DNA from: Planctomycetaceae bacterium
GTDB lineage: Bacteria; Planctomycetota; Planctomycetia; Planctomycetales; Planctomycetaceae
Direction: 5' to 3'
Length of the DNA: 43,700 bases
NCBI GenBank assembly: GCA_029259815.1
Contig: JAJDEJ010000115.1
Span: 1-43,700, forward strand
Shown: positions 39,491-43,700 of the stretch, piece by piece
Layout of the letters: each line of letters begins with the position of its first letter
How positions within the stretch are numbered: the first letter of the stretch is position 1
Program-made: the position numbers and the translations under genes
The notes under the pieces: generated by a model
The model's input: the letters and a program-made list of their open reading frames with translations, nothing else
The model's database searches: none
Told to the model about the DNA's origin: nothing

Positions 39491-40686
39491 TGTGTTTGTC
39501 CTTTAACGTGACGTGTTGCGTGATGTGGCCGAAGTGCCGAGCGGCGACCCCCTCTCACAGGTGTGCCGACCGACGACGATCAATTCGCCAGTGAGAAAAC
39601 GCGGTTCTCGTCAACCCCCAAGAACACCCACGCGGACGACCGCCGGAAGCCGAGAGACGCTCGACTCCGGACGGCTGATATCACGGGGGGAACTGACGGT
39701 ATCCCCGCGATGGTGCTCAGCCATGTTGTCCGCAGCCGGAAACGTGCTCTCGGATTCGCGACAGTCTTCCGGCGCTCTCGAACGCCGGAGTGGCGAGTTG
39801 TCAGACCGCCACACACGCTCTCAGTAAATTCGGAGGGTGTCTCCACTCAGGCGTCCGTATCGCTGAGAAACCGCACTATCCAACGACCGCTCCAATCGTT
39901 GCCAACGTGACAACACGTATGACCGTCGCGATCGTTACGAAGCTCAGAGGTGGCACAACCCATTCCACACAACCTCAGCAACGATCGGATCTGCCACGCG
40001 ATCAGCGCAACCAGAGATGAGAGCATCGCTTATCGATTCGTACGAGTTTTGAGGACAATTGGGTCTGTCATGTCTATCCCGATCGATCTGTTCAGACCAC
40101 TTAGCGCGGCTGTCCAGATTGTGTTGATCGTTCCGAACATGCAGGCCGCCGAGAATTGCCGTTCAGCGAGAGAGGAAGCTGGAACGCAGATGACGCAGAT
40201 CGGGCTGATATGTGCGGATTAGATCAATGGTGCTTCGTTCAACTGACTCATCCGACTCAAGGACTGAGAAATTGAAGGAACACTCATCGACACTCATCGA
40301 CACTCATTTTCACAAATCGCTTTCACCCCAAACGACGTCCAATCATCATTCAATGATTAGTGAGAATGAGTGGAAATTAGTGTTCCCCAAACCATTGTGC
40401 CTTAGCAAACCACTCGGAACGAAATGGTCCCTCCCCCTTCGAGATACCCAGGCGACGCATGACGGACGGATGAGCACACAGAGACAGTCATTCGCCACAT
40501 TCGCGCTATTCGCGGTTCCCTTTTTGAACAACCGCGAATGTCACGAATGAAGCGAATCTTGTGTTGGCAAGTCACAGAGACGCTCGATCAGGTGCAGTTC
40601 GCTGACCAGACCTGCGTTACAGACTGGTGTTTCGCGCAGGCACGCTTTACGCTGCCGACGTCTTTCTCTCTCAAGGATGCGCGATC
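39491..40686. other. Long non-coding stretch
   Basis: 1196 bases with no convincing coding frame; the open frames here have poor composition. It holds a 10-bp tandem repeat (CACTCATCGA, 40281-40307), a hairpin with arms ATTCGCGGTT/AACCGCGAAT (40508-40539) and a palindromic stretch near 39775 (GCGCTCTCGAACGCC). No tRNA, rRNA or CRISPR is seen. Confidence 0.5.
40281..40307. repeat. 10-bp tandem repeat CACTCATCGA
   Basis: Two perfect copies of CACTCATCGA at 40281-40290 and 40291-40300, then a partial third ending at 40307. Confidence 0.85.
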
Positions 40687-41646
40687 ATGGCTCGATGTCT
40701 GGTGACCGGCGGGGCCGGGTTCATTGGTAGTCACCTCACCCAGAAACTGCTCGCTGATGGACACCAAGTGACTGTCCTCGACAACCTGTCGACCGGTCGC
40801 AGTCACAATCTGAGCGACGTCGAGGACCACGAGAACCTCACGATCATGCGCGGGTCGATCACCGATCCTGTGTTGCTCGCAGAGGCAGTGCAGGGGACCG
40901 ACGAGATCTATCACCTTGCCGCAGCGGTTGGCGTGAAGCTCGTCGCGGAGGACCCGGTGCGCACCATCGAGACCAACATCTACCCCACCGACAGCCTGCT
41001 CCGCCTTGCCGTTCAAGGTGGACAGCGGTTCTATCTCGCCTCCACCAGCGAGGTCTACGGCAAGAATGTCAAATCCGAATGGTGCGAGGAGGACGATCTC
41101 CAATTCGGCCCCACCTCACGACCCCGCTGGGCCTACGGCTGCTCCAAGGCCATCGACGAATTCCTCGCCCTCGCCTATCACCAGAAGTACGATCTCCCGA
41201 TCGTGATTGGCCGGTTCTTCAACGTCGTCGGCCCCAGGCAAGTCGGCAACTACGGCATGGTCATCCCCCGCTTCGTCGATCAGGCGTTGGCGGGAGGCCC
41301 GGTGACCGTCTACGACGATGGCTCACAGGTCCGCTGCTTCGCCCACGTGCGCGAGGTCGTTGACTGCGTCGTCAAGCTGACACGCACCGACGACGCTCTC
41401 GGAAAAATCTTCAACATCGGTAGTGATCAACCCATTTCCATGCGCGAACTCGCCGAGGAGATCATCCGCCGCGTCGACCCGTCGGTTGAAATCCAGCACA
41501 TCCCGTATCAGCAGGCCTACGGCGACAACTTTGAAGACGTCAACCGCCGCGTGCCGGACGTCAGTCGCCTGCGTGAAACAATTGGCATGAGCCCGTCCAT
41601 GCCCCTTGGCCATCTGCTGAGCGACATCATCGACGCCAAGCGTTGA
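40687..41646 (+). CDS. NAD-dependent nucleotide-sugar epimerase/dehydratase (extended SDR)
   Basis: 319 residues from ATG 40687. The dinucleotide fold shows [11 protein letters not shown] (Gly8, Gly11, Gly14). The catalytic Ser and YxxxK pair are in ASTSEVYG and AYGCSKAID (Tyr150, Lys154). [10 protein letters not shown] is the substrate-loop motif of UDP-glucose 4-epimerase or dTDP-glucose dehydratase relatives. It acts on UDP- or GDP-sugars for surface polysaccharides. No polysaccharide operon is adjacent in the window. Confidence 0.88.
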   Translation: MARCLVTGGAGFIGSHLTQKLLADGHQVTVLDNLSTGRSHNLSDVEDHENLTIMRGSITDPVLLAEAVQGTDEIYHLAAAVGVKLVAEDPVRTIETNIYPTDSLLRLAVQGGQRFYLASTSEVYGKNVKSEWCEEDDLQFGPTSRPRWAYGCSKAIDEFLALAYHQKYDLPIVIGRFFNVVGPRQVGNYGMVIPRFVDQALAGGPVTVYDDGSQVRCFAHVREVVDCVVKLTRTDDALGKIFNIGSDQPISMRELAEEIIRRVDPSVEIQHIPYQQAYGDNFEDVNRRVPDVSRLRETIGMSPSMPLGHLLSDIIDAKR

Positions 41647-41994
41647 TTCTCGACTGCGTTCCCCGTTAGCAGGTGTGGGCGAGAGATTCCCCATCCGACG
41701 GAGGTGGGTCAGTTTGGTCAAAGTGGGCGGCACGTCCTGACCAACGGGAAGGGCGTGGCGAGCGCGGGACCAGTGATTGCAGGCTTCAGAACCATGCGCC
41801 ACACCCTTCCTGACGTCAGGGCCTGCCACCCGGAACATCCTGTTAGCAAACTGAACCACGACCAATCCGATGGCTCGTTTGTCGAACTAAATCCATTGGT
41901 TTCGAAATTCTTGCGGAACGATGGAGATTGTCTTTGAGTTTCGCCGTGCATGTCGGTCTGACTTGTATGAATACACGCTGATGTCCGGGGAGCT
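41647..41994. other. Intergenic stretch before the ECF sigma gene
   Basis: 348 bases. Most is the palindromic element at 41707-41857. Otherwise no gene is seen. An autoregulated ECF promoter may lie at its right end but no clear boxes were identified. Confidence 0.45.
41707..41857. mobile_element. Palindromic MITE-like element, copy B
   Basis: About 151 bp bounded by GGTCAGTTTGGTC and GCAAACTGAACC. GGCACGTCCTGACCAACGGG with AAGGGCGTGGCG faces CGCCACACCCTTCCTGACGT. It is a copy of the element at 27539 in the reverse arrangement: the arms match in word order when one is inverted. No ORF is inside. Confidence 0.6.
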
Positions 41995-42510
41995 ATGAGT
42001 CACGATCCGATCCCAGCCGACGATCTTGACCGGTTGATCCGCGCTCAACTCCCGGCTGCGATGCGGTTCGCGACTCGGCTGACCGGACAGATCTCTGCGG
42101 GCGAGGATCTCGTGCAGGAGGCCCTGTATCGCGTGGCCCGCAGTTGGCGTACGTACCGTCGCGAGGCGGAGTTTCGCACATGGTTTTTTCAGGTCATCAT
42201 CAATGCGTTTCGCGACCAGCGTCGTCGCCTCAATGCCGCGTCTCTGGACATCAACACCTCGGACCCGCAGCAGCCCGATCCTGCCGACCGTATGCTGGAA
42301 GGCGAGTTGAAAACGCAGATTGCAGCCTGCATCGCCCGTCTGCCGGACCGACAACGAGAAGTGATTGTGTTGACGACCTACGAAGAGTTGAGCATCCCAG
42401 AAACCGCAAACGTGCTGGGCATCAGCGAGCAGAACGTCCACGCCACGTTACACATCGCCCGCAGGCGACTCCGCGAGGAGTTGGCCGCGTATCTGGTGGA
42501 GAAGACCTGA
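41995..42510 (+). CDS. ECF-family RNA polymerase sigma factor
   Basis: 171 residues with GGGGAG 5 nt before the ATG. Region 2 includes AGEDLVQEALYRVARSWRTY and FRTWFFQVIINAFRDQRRR; region 4 includes LPDRQREVIVLTTYEELSIP and ISEQNVHATLHIARRRLREEL. It lacks extra domains. It binds core RNA polymerase and directs it to a special set of promoters. One base separates its stop from the next gene, a probable anti-sigma partner, so both are made together. Confidence 0.94.
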   Translation: MSHDPIPADDLDRLIRAQLPAAMRFATRLTGQISAGEDLVQEALYRVARSWRTYRREAEFRTWFFQVIINAFRDQRRRLNAASLDINTSDPQQPDPADRMLEGELKTQIAACIARLPDRQREVIVLTTYEELSIPETANVLGISEQNVHATLHIARRRLREELAAYLVEKT

Positions 42511-42511
42511 C

Positions 42512-43690
42512 ATGACCGCTGAACGACCAACCCCCGGCGACGACACGTCCCCCGCGACAAGCGATTCGTTAGACGAACTGCTGCGTCAGGCAGAATGGCC
42601 CGAGGCGACCCCCTTGCAAGCCGCCCGTCTGGAGCAACATTGGAACCGCGTGCGTCCGCGTCAACGCAACCGTTGGGCCATGCGAGCGGCTGCGTTCGCG
42701 GCGGCTGCGCTGATTGGCATCGCTTGCTGGCAAACTGTGCCGCGACAGGCCGATGATCTCGCCCTCAACGAACCGCTGCAACACGATCCTCCCTCTCTCC
42801 CACAATCCGTTCCCCGAACGCTGGAGACTCCACGCGGAGAAGAGGACCGAAGTGAGAGAACACGTCAGAGCCGACCGGCGACTGCGGTTGAGATAGCCCT
42901 GTCTCGCGCAGCCATTATTCAAGCAGAACGTGAGCGTGAGCGACTCGCTGCGGACCCCTTGGAGCAATGGGTTGCCATGATCATTGATGATTCGCAAGTC
43001 GCGATTGTTGAGTTCAACGAACCCGTGGAATCCCGTCAGGAGTTGCTGGGTCGATTACTTACCGAGTTGCCACGATCTCAGGGGCAGCGACGACTCGCGA
43101 TGGCCCAACTGTTGACAATGCTTGATCTGACCGACACGACACCCGCGCTCATGGCCTTGTGGTCGGAACCGTTCACCCGAGGCGTGGTCGAGCCGCAACT
43201 CGTCGAGCGGGCCGACGTGCAGACGCTGTTGGAAATGAGTCGCGCACCGTTGACGTTTGATGAGCAGGTCCGCTTTCTGTCACAGATCGCGGAACGGCCC
43301 GACCTGGAGGCACAGCGATTATTGCTGCTGGCAGCGATGAACTCCCGCTATCGTCAGGCTGCGCTGGTCGTGACGCGGGAGACGCATTTGCCACCGGCGG
43401 ACATGCTGTTCGAGGCGTTAGCCAATGAGCGCACGGAAGTCCGATTTGCAGCCGCCCTGTTGTTGGGTGAGATCGATGATCCCGACATCACCGACCGTCT
43501 CATCGAAATCGCCCGTCAGCATCCGCGACAATCTGAGCCGTGGGTCGCCCTGCTCCGCAAGCGTGACGCGGCTTCTCGGGAACTCATCGCAGAGGTCCGC
43601 AGTGACCCGAAGATGTACGCGACCCTGCTCAACGCCGAACTGGCGCGTCAATCCTCGCTTTCCTCGGTCCAGTGGGGAGCTACTTTGTGA
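42512..43690 (+). CDS. Probable anti-sigma factor with a membrane helix and HEAT-like repeats
   Basis: 392 residues. The N-terminal 50 residues are a helical, cytoplasmic part (DELLRQAEWPEATPLQAARL, RVRPRQRNRWAMR) suited to sigma binding, without the HxxxCxxC of zinc anti-sigmas. One membrane helix follows (AAAFAAAALIGIACW). The extracytoplasmic part is made of helical repeats, for example MLFEALANERTEVRFAAALL and LIEIARQHPRQSEPWVALL. It starts one base after the sigma stop. The reading as anti-sigma is from this position and layout (inference). Confidence 0.72.
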   Translation: MTAERPTPGDDTSPATSDSLDELLRQAEWPEATPLQAARLEQHWNRVRPRQRNRWAMRAAAFAAAALIGIACWQTVPRQADDLALNEPLQHDPPSLPQSVPRTLETPRGEEDRSERTRQSRPATAVEIALSRAAIIQAERERERLAADPLEQWVAMIIDDSQVAIVEFNEPVESRQELLGRLLTELPRSQGQRRLAMAQLLTMLDLTDTTPALMALWSEPFTRGVVEPQLVERADVQTLLEMSRAPLTFDEQVRFLSQIAERPDLEAQRLLLLAAMNSRYRQAALVVTRETHLPPADMLFEALANERTEVRFAAALLLGEIDDPDITDRLIEIARQHPRQSEPWVALLRKRDAASRELIAEVRSDPKMYATLLNAELARQSSLSSVQWGATL

Positions 43691-43700
43691 CTCACCCGTT

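Noticed and set aside
40212..40550. Plus-strand frame of 112 residues in the gene-free stretch
   Set aside because: It runs over a tandem repeat and has no start signal; amino acid use is not protein-like.

Overview
The window looks like a chromosomal piece of a planctomycete. The signs are a bacterial formylmethanofuran dehydrogenase/Fhc subunit A (H4MPT-linked C1 pathway), a redoxin-haem-copper monooxygenase fusion, a DUF1569 protein, Flp-like pilins with odd tails, an ECF sigma factor paired with a membrane protein, and intergenic DNA full of short palindromic repeats. This assignment is inference from gene content; no ribosomal marker is present.

Layout. (1) 1-3060: a minus-strand array of 14 tRNA genes with 14 different anticodons, none encoding CCA. 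Two small plus-strand ORFs (426-938, 1230-1526) sit inside it and stop 2-4 bases from a tRNA 3' end. Three tRNAs have leucine anticodons but short variable loops. Five spacers are imperfect inverted repeats, each built from a different low-complexity word. The array may continue beyond base 1. (2) 3401-9434: ALO-type FAD oxidase, redoxin/haem/monooxygenase fusion, FHA protein, A-type Fe-S carrier and a beta-propeller lipoprotein. (3) 9625-13813: ABC ATPase, then a PadR regulator with a good promoter/operator, overlapping a membrane-protein gene. A tandem duplication of 840 bp (measured by offset) copied the PadR tail, the membrane gene and the 5' end of the DUF1569 gene. (4) 13906-14767: three genes with ATGA overlaps ending in an HNH nuclease, then uvrB, a LutA-like protein and cfa.

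(5) 19533-23289: pseudo-receiver/PP2C phosphatase, PMT-like glycosyltransferase and a cysteine-rich secreted protein with a perfect terminator. (6) 23397-27432, minus strand: glutathione peroxidase, haloalkane dehalogenase, methyltransferase-like protein and EEP lipoprotein. (7) 27785-31109: crotonase, YcxB-like membrane protein, then fhcA with a small gene downstream. (8) 31590-39490: large secreted protein of unknown function, long coiled-coil protein, thioredoxin with a consensus promoter, rhomboid protease and two pilin-like paralogues. (9) 39491-40686 has no convincing gene. (10) 40687-43690: nucleotide-sugar epimerase/dehydratase, ECF sigma factor and a probable anti-sigma partner.

The protein genes are mostly single transcription units with housekeeping, envelope or redox roles. 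The strongest candidates for something undescribed are the tRNA array with its unusual tRNAs and hairpin spacers, the HNH three-gene cassette, and the palindromic elements at 27539, 41707 and 31164. Coordinates, motifs and duplications were read directly by eye; family names come from recognition of motifs and no database search was run.
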